Virus record (IMG/VR): IMGVR_UViG_3300042446_001469
Location: 1 to 62,901 of that record
Source: a virus
DNA: 62,901 bases
Direction: 5' to 3' (one strand)
Shown here: in pieces, positions 43,351 to 51,992 of the stretch
Layout: each line of letters starts with the position of its first letter
Position numbering within the stretch: position 1 is the stretch's first letter
Made by a program: the position numbers and the translations under genes
Notes under the pieces: generated by a model
What the model saw: the letters and a program-made list of their open reading frames with translations, nothing else
Told to the model about the DNA's origin: nothing
The model's database searches: none

Positions 43351-44943
43351 ATGTCTAAAAAGAAATATAGAAACCGCACAGTATTAAACCAAAGAGGGGG
43401 AGCAATTGTTATCAATAATACAACTGATAATGAATCTCTACATATTTCTCAAAGATCGGGTAGTAATATTCTATTGAATAATACTGTCAATTCTGAATTA
43501 GCGACAAATAATAAACAAACTCTAGTATTGAATGATAAATTTGATACCATAAAAGGAGATTCTAGTGAATTTGTAGTAGGTGGGAAAAACGAAAGAGTTG
43601 GTGGCACGGTTTACAATTATAAAGGATTTATAGATGAATCAGAAATTCAAGCATTCCAAGAGTGGAAAGATTTAGTAAAACCAATTGCTGATAATAATTC
43701 AAAATTTAAAATAAAAAGAGGTGGATTATCATTACCTAATGGTGTATCCAGTTCTCCATCGGGAACTCGCGATGACAATCCCGTGATAGGTTCTAAAGTA
43801 TTCGTAGTTGAAAATAAATTTGGAGGTTACACCAAATTACCATATAGAACATCTAAGAGTGATGAAGTCACTGCTTATACACCAGTTCCAGAGAGGACGG
43901 GAAATCCAGCAAAAGAAGATTCTATCACATTACAAAATATCGAAAAGAGTGCTGGTGGTGCTGGATCTCAAGCTCCAGGTGTTTTAGAATTTGGTGCTTC
44001 CAAATCTGCTGCAACCGAAAATGGTGAATGGGAGAAAGATCAAGATGCATTGGACATCGACAAACAATTTTTAGATGCTCAGGAACAATTAACCAAGATT
44101 GAAGAAAAAATGGGTGATGGTGGGGATGAACATCTTATCACTAAAAGAAATAAATTTGAAACAATTGGAGCAGTATTCAACGATTTACCATCAGTTCGCA
44201 TTGATGAAAAAGGTAGAAGTCAACCATTTGAAATGTTAGTATCCGATAAAGGAATTTATAAAAATCATGATTATGTTCCTTTAGTCGAAGAAGTTGATAA
44301 CTCTTCCAATTTTCCTTGTGGGAAGGATCACGTAATTGTTGGAAATTCTTTCAGTAGAATTGTGGGATCAGGGGGTATATCTCTGAAAACCACTGGTTCT
44401 TTTGAAATGGGAGGAACTGTTTTACGAGGTGGTTTCAAACAAATTAATTTAAATGCTTCCCATGGTGTTCACATTGCTTCAGAGAGTAATCTAGAATTAC
44501 AATCTTTAAAGACAATCGTTCTTCGGACAAATAGACAAGTGTATGTCGAATCTTCCATGGGAATTAAAAATAATTTAATTGTAGGGGGTGGATTGGCAGT
44601 AGAGGGGGAAACATACCTCCAACATGTTACCGCCCCCTTGGAGGTGCAGCAAACAGAGAATACGGTAGTGCTTGGTAAATTTGCTATCGATCAAGATCGT
44701 AGATTGATTATTGGTGAATGTAATATTGCAGGGGAATTTTACCCAGTCTATGCTAAAGCAACTGATGATTTAATTGTGACTTATCCACATAGTCACCATT
44801 TCAATAATATTCCTCTCAAACTTATGGAATCTAATGAGGATGTTCGTAAAGATGCTCACAATAATAAAATAAATGCGCATAACACTGTTGCTCAGTCCTA
44901 TGCGCAATTACACGAGAAGAAAATACCTGTTAAAATTAATTAA
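43351..44943 (+). CDS. Baseplate spike protein (gp5 C-terminal-like beta-helix)
   Basis: A 530-residue protein starting 2 bp after the OB-domain gene. N-terminal strands with repeated NN/TT turns, then a disordered middle, and from about residue 330 a regular beta pattern (SFSRIVGSGGISLKTTGSFE, HGVHIASESNLELQSLKTIV) typical of needle-like spikes. HSHHFN near 475 might bind metal, as spike tips often do, though it is not at the extreme end. Convergent with nrdA (4-bp overlap). Confidence 0.66.
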   Translation: MSKKKYRNRTVLNQRGGAIVINNTTDNESLHISQRSGSNILLNNTVNSELATNNKQTLVLNDKFDTIKGDSSEFVVGGKNERVGGTVYNYKGFIDESEIQAFQEWKDLVKPIADNNSKFKIKRGGLSLPNGVSSSPSGTRDDNPVIGSKVFVVENKFGGYTKLPYRTSKSDEVTAYTPVPERTGNPAKEDSITLQNIEKSAGGAGSQAPGVLEFGASKSAATENGEWEKDQDALDIDKQFLDAQEQLTKIEEKMGDGGDEHLITKRNKFETIGAVFNDLPSVRIDEKGRSQPFEMLVSDKGIYKNHDYVPLVEEVDNSSNFPCGKDHVIVGNSFSRIVGSGGISLKTTGSFEMGGTVLRGGFKQINLNASHGVHIASESNLELQSLKTIVLRTNRQVYVESSMGIKNNLIVGGGLAVEGETYLQHVTAPLEVQQTENTVVLGKFAIDQDRRLIIGECNIAGEFYPVYAKATDDLIVTYPHSHHFNNIPLKLMESNEDVRKDAHNNKINAHNTVAQSYAQLHEKKIPVKIN

Positions 44944-46649
44944 CCCTCGCAGGATTTACAGTTCATAATCGATCTAGCCAGATTTTGTGCTGGATTAGAG
45001 CTTCTTTGATAATACAACCCTTTAATACCCTGCTCCCAAGCAAAAATCATCAGTTCATTGACTTCTTTTAATTTGGTGTTTGGGGGAATTGTGATGTTTA
45101 GAGACTGACCCTGATCGATATATTTTTGTCTTTGTGCTGCCTGAATAATGATTTCCTTTTGGGAGATTTCACCAAACGTCTTGAACACATCTTTTTCATC
45201 TTGTGAGAGAAAATCTAAATGCTGAACACTGCCACCGTGAGTAAGAATTGATTTCCATGTGACGGAATCATTCTTACCTTTACATTGAAGCAAATTCATA
45301 AGGTATGGATTCTTATATGTGAAGTTTCCTTTGGCAAGAGCTTTTACAAAATAACAACTGTTCAAAGGTTCAATCGATGGTGATGTTTGACCAAGGATAA
45401 AGCTACTAGATGTTGTTGGTGCTACTGCGAGAGTGGTAACATTTCTGCGACCATATCCTTCGAGAAGTGGTGCTTCCCCAAAAATCTTCGCCAATTCTTC
45501 TGTTGCATGATCTGCCTTTGTTCTGATGTGACTCCAGATATCAATATTCAAAAACTTAGCGTCCATAGACTCCCATGGAATCATCTTCGACTGAAGAAGA
45601 GAGTGCCACCCAAGAACCCCAACACCAAGAGCGCGTTGGTTGATTGCAAACTTACGAGGTGCTTCCATAAACTCTAACCCCTTTGTTTTATTGATGAATT
45701 CTGTCATCACAGCATCCAAGAAATATACCAACGTTTCAACAGCATCTGTATCTTTCCAATTTTCCCACTCTTCAAGATTTAGAGATGACAAATCACATAC
45801 GAACGATTCGTCTTCAGAATTACTCAGAGCGATTTCGTTACAAAGATTTTGGTGATGGATTTTTAATCCTTTATCTTTATAAACTTGGGGTGCATTGTTG
45901 TTGAGCGTATCTGTGAATGAAATGTATGGGTATCCACTCTCTGCTCTCTTCTTGATTACCAGTGACCAGATTTTTCTAGCTTGTTTATCGCCATCGATCA
46001 TCTTTTGCATCCATTCATCAGAAACACATACGCCGATAGACATATCCTGAATAGCGTTACCCTCAGATTTAATTTTTAAGAATTCCTCGATATCTGGGTG
46101 ATCGATTGGAAGATAAGCTGCCATACTACCACGACGAACGTTTCCTTGAGAAACTACTCCCATAAGCTTATCAAATAATTCAAGACTATAATCCAATTTA
46201 TGAATTGGTGTTCCTGCGAGATAATTGAGTCTTTCCGATATTTCCATGAAATGAACTGCTCCAGTAGATGATCCACCAGAAGAAATTGGTTCTCCTCTTC
46301 CTCTCAATTCTCCAAAATATGCAGATGTTCCACCTCCCATTTTTGTCATGATTGCAATCTCTGAAGACTTTCTAGCGATTCCCGCCATCGTATCGGGAAT
46401 ATAGCTCCCAAAGCATGAAATTGGCAATCCTCTTTCACGACCAAAGTTGCTCCAGATCGGTGATGCTAGAGAATATGCTCCCATATGTAAGTAAGCCTCG
46501 AATTTGTCAGCAAACCCATCAAGCCCTAAAAGTTTTTCTGCTGCTTCTGCAATGTCTCTCATCCGTTGTTCTGGAGTTTCCCCTTCCAACAGATATCCTC
46601 TTTCTAGAAATTTTCTAGAGTCTTCGTTTAACCATTTTATATTACTCAT
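44940..46649 (-). CDS. nrdA: Ribonucleotide reductase class I, large subunit
   Basis: A 569-residue NrdA lacking the N-terminal ATP-cone, so it is much shorter than T4 or E. coli NrdA (about 750) and probably not inhibited by dATP. Catalytic elements are present: first redox Cys in ISCFGSY near residue 77, radical Cys and Glu in NLCNEIAL near 266, second redox Cys in FVCDLSSLN near 282, the tyrosine pair in LYYQRSSNP near 546, and the C-terminal C-x-x-C (CKSCEG) for thioredoxin/glutaredoxin. It makes dNTP precursors with the NrdB encoded just upstream. Confidence 0.92.
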   Translation of the reverse strand: MSNIKWLNEDSRKFLERGYLLEGETPEQRMRDIAEAAEKLLGLDGFADKFEAYLHMGAYSLASPIWSNFGRERGLPISCFGSYIPDTMAGIARKSSEIAIMTKMGGGTSAYFGELRGRGEPISSGGSSTGAVHFMEISERLNYLAGTPIHKLDYSLELFDKLMGVVSQGNVRRGSMAAYLPIDHPDIEEFLKIKSEGNAIQDMSIGVCVSDEWMQKMIDGDKQARKIWSLVIKKRAESGYPYISFTDTLNNNAPQVYKDKGLKIHHQNLCNEIALSNSEDESFVCDLSSLNLEEWENWKDTDAVETLVYFLDAVMTEFINKTKGLEFMEAPRKFAINQRALGVGVLGWHSLLQSKMIPWESMDAKFLNIDIWSHIRTKADHATEELAKIFGEAPLLEGYGRRNVTTLAVAPTTSSSFILGQTSPSIEPLNSCYFVKALAKGNFTYKNPYLMNLLQCKGKNDSVTWKSILTHGGSVQHLDFLSQDEKDVFKTFGEISQKEIIIQAAQRQKYIDQGQSLNITIPPNTKLKEVNELMIFAWEQGIKGLYYQRSSNPAQNLARSIMNCKSCEG

Positions 46650-46660
46650 GTTTATATATT

Positions 46661-47635
46661 TTAAAATAACTCGTCTTCGTCAAATGCTTGATTTTTCTTG
46701 GAATATTCTGTGGGCTTACCGTGGAAAAAATCAACCATACTGTTACCAAGCAATTGCTCATCAAACCACATTGTATCACCAATTAGCGTTTCGTCAATAT
46801 CAAAAGCTTTGGAAAATCCAATCTGGATCAACGACTCGTTGATTCGACTCTTGATCAACTCTTTTAGTAATGGTGCTGATAATCCTTCTTCATCGATACC
46901 ATTAACCATCCAGTCAATAATTTTGGACTCTGCGTTGAAAGCTTCTTGTGATTCTTGGATGATTTTCTCTTCGAATTCTTCGTCAAAAAGTTCTGGACAT
47001 TCTTCTCTGATCGTATTGATGATCTTGATACCTACTAAGGCATGTATAAGTTCTTCGTTTCGTGTGTAGCAAACTTGTTGATTGGTATCTTTCAGAACAT
47101 TTTTCTTGGTGTTGAACCAATTGATAACGTAAAATTGTGAGAACAGAGAAACGTTTTCAACAAACAAAGTGAACAACACCAAGGCATATAGATATTGTTT
47201 TTTTGAATCTTTGTAGAATCGGTGTGTATATTTTTTCAAATACTTGACCCTACCTTGAATCCAATCCAACTTTAGATTTTCCTCAAACACATCATTCAGT
47301 TCCAATACATCCAATAGACGTTCATATGCATTGTTATGGATCACCTCAACATTTGCCATAACGAACCCCAAATCCTGTAAAGATGGATGTGGTAAATTGT
47401 CTCCAAGCTTGCTCCAGAAAGTTTTTACAGCTACTTCTATCTGTCCAATAGCTGATAGTGTTCGGATGATGATCTCTCGCTCTTGGTCGTTTAAAACAGT
47501 TTTAAATTGATGTAGATCGCTCTTAAATGAAAACTCTTTGTCTGTCCAGAAACCATTATGCATAGCTTCAATAAACTGTTCTGTCCATGGGTATTTGTTT
47601 GGTTTTCTACTAATTTGTTCGTCAAAAATGCTCAT
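46661..47635 (-). CDS. nrdB: Ribonucleotide reductase class I, small subunit
   Basis: A 324-residue NrdB. Iron ligands and radical site can be followed: GQIEVAVKTFW near residue 63, VEVIHNNAYERLLD near 97 with Glu, His and the radical Tyr in the E-x-x-H-x-x-x-Y spacing of class Ia, ENVSLFSQF near 158 and RNEELIHALVGIKI near 192. The last 20 residues, ending in DEDELF, fit the tail that binds NrdA. First gene of the nrdB-nrdA pair. Confidence 0.92.
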   Translation of the reverse strand: MSIFDEQISRKPNKYPWTEQFIEAMHNGFWTDKEFSFKSDLHQFKTVLNDQEREIIIRTLSAIGQIEVAVKTFWSKLGDNLPHPSLQDLGFVMANVEVIHNNAYERLLDVLELNDVFEENLKLDWIQGRVKYLKKYTHRFYKDSKKQYLYALVLFTLFVENVSLFSQFYVINWFNTKKNVLKDTNQQVCYTRNEELIHALVGIKIINTIREECPELFDEEFEEKIIQESQEAFNAESKIIDWMVNGIDEEGLSAPLLKELIKSRINESLIQIGFSKAFDIDETLIGDTMWFDEQLLGNSMVDFFHGKPTEYSKKNQAFDEDELF

Positions 47636-47738
47636 AATTGTCTATTACTTATCCTCTGCTTTCTCTCGTTTTTCTTTTAATTTTTTTTGGTTCGTTTTGC
47701 TAAATATACCACGAACTAAAAAAAATCAACCCCCTTTT

Positions 47739-48377
47739 TTAGAGAATTTCATCGATGATCCCATAATCAAGACATTCTTGAGCATCCAACCAAATATCTC
47801 TCTTCATAAGATCATCCAATTTTTTCATTGGAACTTTGGTGTGTTTTTTATAAAAATCTTTGAGAACTTTCATCAATTTAGTGCATGTGGCGATTTCATC
47901 CTCCATTTCTGAGAACTTACCATAGACACCAGAACTTAATTGGTGAATGAGGAAATGAGCATGTTGTCCCATATATCTTTTATGACCACTTAAACTAATC
48001 AGAGTTCCAGCGGATGCGGTATTACCATCGACATATGTGTAGACTTTAGATTTTAATCTACGGATTGTATCGACAGTAGAAAATGCTGCAAAAATAACAC
48101 CTCCAAAGGTATTAAGATGGAGATGGATGATAGGTTCATAATTATCATCAAAGATTTTAATACTTTGTAATTTACAATCCAATTCGAGTAAAACACGGTT
48201 TAATTCCAAAACAGATCCTTCATCAATATCAGCATAGAATAAAATTTTATTATTAATAACTCGAATACCACTATTAACGGTTGCTTGTTCTTCATTTGCA
48301 GATGTTATGATGATATTTGGTATATTTGAGTTATTTTCCTCTTTTTCCTCCTCGTTTCGATATCCCCACCTTTTCAT
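47739..48377 (-). CDS. ClpP-like serine protease
   Basis: A 212-residue ClpP/crotonase-fold protease. HLHLNTFGG near residue 86 forms the oxyanion loop, the catalytic Ser is in GNTASAGTLISL near 118, the His in HFLIHQLSSG near 141, and the likely Asp in WLDAQECLDYG near 196. The first 50 residues are an acidic extension. Phage ClpP-like proteins often act in head maturation; here a gp21-type protease already exists, so another target (host or virion) is possible. No ClpA/X partner is identified, though an AAA+ protein lies at 24741-25886. Confidence 0.8.
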   Translation of the reverse strand: MKRWGYRNEEEKEENNSNIPNIIITSANEEQATVNSGIRVINNKILFYADIDEGSVLELNRVLLELDCKLQSIKIFDDNYEPIIHLHLNTFGGVIFAAFSTVDTIRRLKSKVYTYVDGNTASAGTLISLSGHKRYMGQHAHFLIHQLSSGVYGKFSEMEDEIATCTKLMKVLKDFYKKHTKVPMKKLDDLMKRDIWLDAQECLDYGIIDEIL

Positions 48378-48384
48378 ATAACAT

Positions 48385-48390
48385 TATTTA
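48385..48390 (-). promoter_or_regulatory. Late promoter box, 7 bp before ClpP-like ATG
   Basis: TAAATA on the minus strand, ATGTTAT, ATG 48377; divergent from the box at 48415. Confidence 0.6.
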
Positions 48391-48414
48391 ACATTGAAAT
48401 CTATGTTATCAAAT

Positions 48415-48420
48415 TAAATA
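48415..48420 (+). promoter_or_regulatory. Late promoter box, 5 bp before ATG 48426
   Basis: TAAATA, ATATT, ATG. Confidence 0.75.
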
Positions 48421-48425
48421 ATATT

Positions 48426-48743
48426 ATGGATAAATTTTTACAACAAATCTATACTGATTTGATTTTGGAATATCAAAGTGGTTTCAACCCACCCCAAAGA
48501 GTGCCAAAGCAAGAAGTTCCTCAAGAAGCGGGAACTAAATTGTCTTACAATAAACAAATAATTGGAATAGCACCACCGATGGTGACTTCCCACGTTTATG
48601 GTGAGCAAGAAGAAGAATTGGGAGGAATTTTAAAAATTATCCAAGATGTTGAAGATGAATATATCGGAGATTCCCCAATTAATAATGCTGTCAGATTAGC
48701 ACTTGGAACATTGAGAGAAAAATTGGATAAATCGAATAAGTAA
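48426..48743 (+). CDS. Small late protein with both N-terminal signatures
   Basis: A 105-residue protein. MDKFLQQIYTDLILEYQSGF combines the M-x-x-F start with the I-Y-x-x-[LM] signature and an I-L-E site (I-x-E). A Pro-rich linker follows and then a short acidic helical part. Not recognised; likely virion-internal by its N-terminus. Confidence 0.6.
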   Translation: MDKFLQQIYTDLILEYQSGFNPPQRVPKQEVPQEAGTKLSYNKQIIGIAPPMVTSHVYGEQEEELGGILKIIQDVEDEYIGDSPINNAVRLALGTLREKLDKSNK

Positions 48744-48750
48744 TATTGTC

Positions 48751-48912
48751 ATGAAAAAATTAATTTTAGCATTTGTAAGTGTATTCTTGTTTAATTCTTG
48801 TGGAGTTCCTTTTAAATTGGAATCCCCCAATGGCATATTCCGTAAAAGTGAAGACGGTTCCGTATTTTTCGGGTATAAGTTTGAAAAACCAACGGTTTCT
48901 GATGGAAAATAA
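48751..48912 (+). CDS. Small lipoprotein
   Basis: 53 residues, ATG 48751 to TAA 48910-48912, starting MKKLILAFVSVFLFNSCGVP. A basic start, a hydrophobic segment and the lipobox LFNSC point to export and lipidation at Cys17. In phages such small lipoproteins are often outer-membrane spanins (o-spanin) or superinfection-exclusion proteins. It lies 15 bp from the convergent amidase gene, favouring lysis, but no i-spanin was found. Confidence 0.6.
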   Translation: MKKLILAFVSVFLFNSCGVPFKLESPNGIFRKSEDGSVFFGYKFEKPTVSDGK

Positions 48913-48927
48913 CCATCACAAACATAT

Positions 48928-49503
48928 TTAAAATCCGCAATATTTACGAAATTCCTCCATGGGGAATGCTGGTCCTGGATCAACTTTGCGATCAGGTGCA
49001 ATGTCCTCGTGTCCTAAAATAGCATCTAGAGTATAACGTTTGGTTAGAACATTGCTCAATTCTTTACCAGTTGCAATTTGTTCTGAAGTATATTGTTCCC
49101 ATTCACAAATTGGACCACCATTCTTATGTTTGGCTCTAAGAGGTGGTAATTTAGAATAGCGTCGAATTAAATTCGTAGAATCCCCGGCATTAGCATATTC
49201 TATACCAATCGAACAGGAATTTAAGTTTTCATAGGTTTTTCCAGCATGAGTCCATTTTGATTTACCAGCATGTCCACATGTAAGATTGCAAGGACGACAT
49301 TGATATAATGTGCCGTCTCTATCAATTACGAAATGTGCTGATGCCCCTTTAGCATCTGGTGTTTTCCAAAAATTAATTGAGGACATTCCAGTTGCACCAC
49401 TTGTAAAATGTTGGATAAGAAATCTACGAACGCTCATTTTACTCCCACCTTCCAATGGAACTCTTTTTGCAGTGTCTACCCAATGATCTTCCAAAACTTT
49501 CAT
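48928..49503 (-). CDS. N-acetylmuramoyl-L-alanine amidase (endolysin)
   Basis: A 191-residue Amidase_2 family protein. Zinc ligands: His in LIQHFTSG near residue 31, His in ILGHEDIAPDRKVDPG near 164 and the closing Asp in the DPGPAFP segment; AHFVIDRDGTLYQ near 56 and CSIGIEYAN near 97 are also typical. It cuts the amide between MurNAc and the stem peptide. No signal peptide, so export would need a holin. Late box at 5 bp. Confidence 0.9.
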   Translation of the reverse strand: MKVLEDHWVDTAKRVPLEGGSKMSVRRFLIQHFTSGATGMSSINFWKTPDAKGASAHFVIDRDGTLYQCRPCNLTCGHAGKSKWTHAGKTYENLNSCSIGIEYANAGDSTNLIRRYSKLPPLRAKHKNGGPICEWEQYTSEQIATGKELSNVLTKRYTLDAILGHEDIAPDRKVDPGPAFPMEEFRKYCGF

Positions 49504-49508
49504 ATTAT

Positions 49509-49514
49509 TATTTA
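49509..49514 (-). promoter_or_regulatory. Late promoter box, 5 bp before amidase ATG
   Basis: TAAATA on the minus strand, ATAAT, ATG 49503. It lies over the last codons of the DUF1353 gene. Confidence 0.75.
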
Positions 49515-49916
49515 GTGTCCGTAATTTTTAATTCTTTTTTTCCATATAGGATAAGAACCAGCAACCACAGCAGAATAGATAGTCCATCTCATGGTGAATC
49601 CAACTCCAGCTTCTTTCATCAATTCGAGAAACATCCAATTTGACGTTTTCCAATCATATTCAGTATTAAATGGTGAAAATAACCAATCATGGACTAGAGC
49701 GGCAGGGAAAGCAGGTCCATAAGGTCCGATAATAGCCCATGAAAATTTGGGTGCTGATATACCATCAGTAATAAATCCTTTGGGAACGGTAATTAATTTA
49801 CCTTTGTAATAACAACGAAAATCTGCCAAAAGACGAAATTTTCTCGTTCCTTTGACAATACCCAAATCTTCCAATTTAATGGTATCGGGAAAAACATTTT
49901 TATTTAATTCACTCAT
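49512..49916 (-). CDS. DUF1353 family protein
   Basis: A 134-residue protein with the DUF1353 signature: VPKGFITDGISAPKFSWAII near residue 44, then YGPAFPAALVHDWLF with a conserved His-Asp near 76. This family occurs next to endolysins in many phages; function is unknown. The C-terminal part includes a hydrophobic stretch (WTIYSAVVAGSYPIW) that might contact membrane. Confidence 0.78.
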   Translation of the reverse strand: MSELNKNVFPDTIKLEDLGIVKGTRKFRLLADFRCYYKGKLITVPKGFITDGISAPKFSWAIIGPYGPAFPAALVHDWLFSPFNTEYDWKTSNWMFLELMKEAGVGFTMRWTIYSAVVAGSYPIWKKRIKNYGH

Positions 49917-49921
49917 ATTAT

Positions 49922-49927
49922 TATTTA
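49922..49927 (-). promoter_or_regulatory. Late promoter box, 5 bp before DUF1353 ATG
   Basis: TAAATA on the minus strand, ATAAT, ATG 49916. Confidence 0.75.
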
Positions 49928-49931
49928 GTAC

Positions 49932-49959
49932 TTGACAAATGAAAAAAATATGCTAAATT
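49932..49959 (+). promoter_or_regulatory. Promoter TTGACA, 16 bp, TAAATT
   Basis: TTGACA 49932-49937 and TAAATT 49954-49959, 6 bp before ATG 49966. A variant of the composite promoters, with a one-base change in the -10 box; it may allow host-polymerase reading. Confidence 0.55.
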
Positions 49960-49965
49960 GGAAAC

Positions 49966-50346
49966 ATGTTGAAAATATCTTGTATATTATTGTTTATGAT
50001 GTTATGTGGTAATTCTGAAGAATACACTGCTAGAGTCACTTATTATTGGTCAGGAAATGGTGGTCAAGTTGGATCACAAACTTCTACTGGTAAAAAAGCG
50101 ATCTGTGGAAAAACCGTAGCAGTTGATCCAAAAATTATTCCTTATGGTAGTAAAGTAATTATTCCTCAAATGGGTATAACTGCTACAGCAATTGATACTG
50201 GTAGTGCAGTGAAAGCTAGAACTGCTTCTAAAAAAATTGGTAAAAATAATATTGTGATCGATGTTTTTTGTGCTTCTAAAAAAATCGCGCAACAACGAAT
50301 CAAGAATTTTCCAATGTTTATGAAAATTATTGTGGAGAAAAAATAA
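49966..50346 (+). CDS. Secreted 3D-domain (RlpA/MltA-like barrel) protein
   Basis: A 126-residue protein. Signal-like start MLKISCILLFMMLCGNSEE, possibly a lipobox at Cys14, then a 3D domain: YTARVTYYW near 20, CGKTVAVDPKIIPYGSKVII near 45, AIDTGSAVK near 75 and IVIDVFCASKKIAQQRI near 96. The three Asp residues give the domain its name; in MltA-like enzymes it cuts peptidoglycan glycan strands. A role in lysis or entry is likely. Confidence 0.75.
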   Translation: MLKISCILLFMMLCGNSEEYTARVTYYWSGNGGQVGSQTSTGKKAICGKTVAVDPKIIPYGSKVIIPQMGITATAIDTGSAVKARTASKKIGKNNIVIDVFCASKKIAQQRIKNFPMFMKIIVEKK

Positions 50347-50363
50347 AATAGATACAATCTAAT

Positions 50364-51032
50364 ATGTCATACCTAGTCGCGAATATACCACCCGTTGAAG
50401 TTTTTGTACGCAAAGAATTCCTTTATGACTTTCTACCCGATGAAGATGGAAGACCTCTTGGGTTTGGTGAATATGAAGCTGCACATTGGATAACCACAAA
50501 GAGTATCCAAAATCAGGCACTATATTTTGAATCTTTCCTACATGATTATGGTGCGCTTTATGATAAGCTGCCATTACACGCATTCCTATGGCGTACTGAT
50601 GTTGACACCTCAAATCTATACCCATTGGATTGGTTGCAACTATGGGATTGCTTTTCATATAATATCACTGTAATAAAAAAGCAAAGGTTACGCAATGCTA
50701 GATGTGAAGTCTTAATGAAAGATCGTTCATGTGCTAATGGGACTTATCTATTTACAATTGACTCATGTGCCTCAGAGCCAAATGAAATTGATGTATCATG
50801 GTCTGAGACACCCAATGAACACAAGTCATTTAATATTATCAAATTGGATAATGGACAATTTGCAGCACAGCCTAATAATCGTATCATTTGGAAACACCAA
50901 TCACAAACACCATCGGAGCTTTTAAAAGTTCCTTACTTTAAATTTTCAACACGGACATGGGTATGTGAAAATAGCGATAGATGGAGTGCATCGGCTGCAA
51001 CCACGTTTACATATGAAAATGAAAACCTATAA
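50364..51032 (+). CDS. Conserved T4-like phage protein of unknown function
   Basis: A 222-residue protein starting MSYLVANIPPVEVFVRKEFL, a beginning I associate with a conserved hypothetical of T4-like cyanophages (VRKEFLYDF, ALYFESFLHDYGALYDKLP, FLWRTDVDTS). Contains five cysteines. Function unknown. No late box at its start. Confidence 0.6.
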   Translation: MSYLVANIPPVEVFVRKEFLYDFLPDEDGRPLGFGEYEAAHWITTKSIQNQALYFESFLHDYGALYDKLPLHAFLWRTDVDTSNLYPLDWLQLWDCFSYNITVIKKQRLRNARCEVLMKDRSCANGTYLFTIDSCASEPNEIDVSWSETPNEHKSFNIIKLDNGQFAAQPNNRIIWKHQSQTPSELLKVPYFKFSTRTWVCENSDRWSASAATTFTYENENL

Positions 51033-51062
51033 ATTATTTTTATCAGCAAATACTATTAAATT

Positions 51063-51728
51063 ATGAAAAACACAGTAGAACTACTTGGATATTATGGTAG
51101 CGATGAAATTATCGCTTGCAGTGCATGGACTTCTACTTCACGGGAACTCTCGGATGAAAAACGAAAACGTATCCCTAAGCTTATCAACATGCTATGGAAT
51201 GATGGACACGAAAGTCCATTTGAAAAAGGAACTGTCCACTTCCTTGTCGATACTGACATTGCAACTCACATCCATTTACTCAAGCATCGTATCAGCAGCA
51301 TGAACGCTGAGAGCGCACGTTATAAGGAACTGAAGGAAGACAAGTATTACCTACCTGAAGACTGGGCAGGCATCAAAGGAACTGTGGTCGATCCTTTCAC
51401 ATTTGCACCAAAACAGTTTGAATGGTTGGATCAGCTTGAAGCATATACTAAGCAAGGGAACCTATTATATCATGCATGTCTCGCCGATCTTACGCCAGTT
51501 CTTGGTCGTAAACGTGCCAAAGAAAGCGCACGTTTCTTCAAGACTTACAACAGTCAAATCCAGGGAGATGTTAGTTTCAATATGCGCAGCTTTGCTAACT
51601 TCATTAAGCTGCGAAACAGTGAACATGCACAAGTTGAGGTTCGTGAACTTGCGCAAGAAATGCTACAGCTTGTGAAAAACATCGATGGTAATCCGTTTGA
51701 ACACACGCTAAAAGCATGGGGCTATTAA
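51063..51728 (+). CDS. thyX: FAD-dependent thymidylate synthase
   Basis: A 221-residue ThyX. The ThyX motif R-H-R-x7-S is present as KHRISSMNAESARY near residue 78, with Lys for the first Arg and Ala for the usual Glu; HESPFEKGTVHFLV near 50 and RSFANFIKLRNSEHAQVEVR near 178 are also typical. It methylates dUMP to dTMP with FADH2 and methylene-tetrahydrofolate. With NrdAB it supplies DNA precursors. Confidence 0.92.
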   Translation: MKNTVELLGYYGSDEIIACSAWTSTSRELSDEKRKRIPKLINMLWNDGHESPFEKGTVHFLVDTDIATHIHLLKHRISSMNAESARYKELKEDKYYLPEDWAGIKGTVVDPFTFAPKQFEWLDQLEAYTKQGNLLYHACLADLTPVLGRKRAKESARFFKTYNSQIQGDVSFNMRSFANFIKLRNSEHAQVEVRELAQEMLQLVKNIDGNPFEHTLKAWGY

Positions 51729-51781
51729 TATGCGTTGTATGTTTTAAAGATAAAAAATCATTGATTTCTCGAATATTCGGA

Positions 51782-51787
51782 TAAATA
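51782..51787 (+). promoter_or_regulatory. Late promoter box, 7 bp before ATG 51795
   Basis: TAAATA, ATTTAGT, ATG. Confidence 0.6.
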
Positions 51788-51794
51788 ATTTAGT

Positions 51795-51992
51795 ATGATC
51801 AAAGTATTGACAAATAATAGTGTTAAATTGTGCTGCAAAGGAAAAAGTTGCCCAGTAGTTACAGAACTCACAGACGGCATGGTAGAAATTACTGATGATT
51901 TTGGTAACAAAATTATTGTGAGAAAAGAAGAAGCACTCCTGATTTCCGATGGTGTAAAAACGATTGATAATCAAAAACTTATTCTAGGATGA
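51795..51992 (+). CDS. Small Cys-containing late protein
   Basis: 65 residues, not recognised. A C-C-K-G-K-S-C-P cluster at about 13-20 could bind metal or form a disulfide; the rest is a short beta/alpha pattern. ATGA overlap with the membrane-protein gene. Confidence 0.58.
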   Translation: MIKVLTNNSVKLCCKGKSCPVVTELTDGMVEITDDFGNKIIVRKEEALLISDGVKTIDNQKLILG

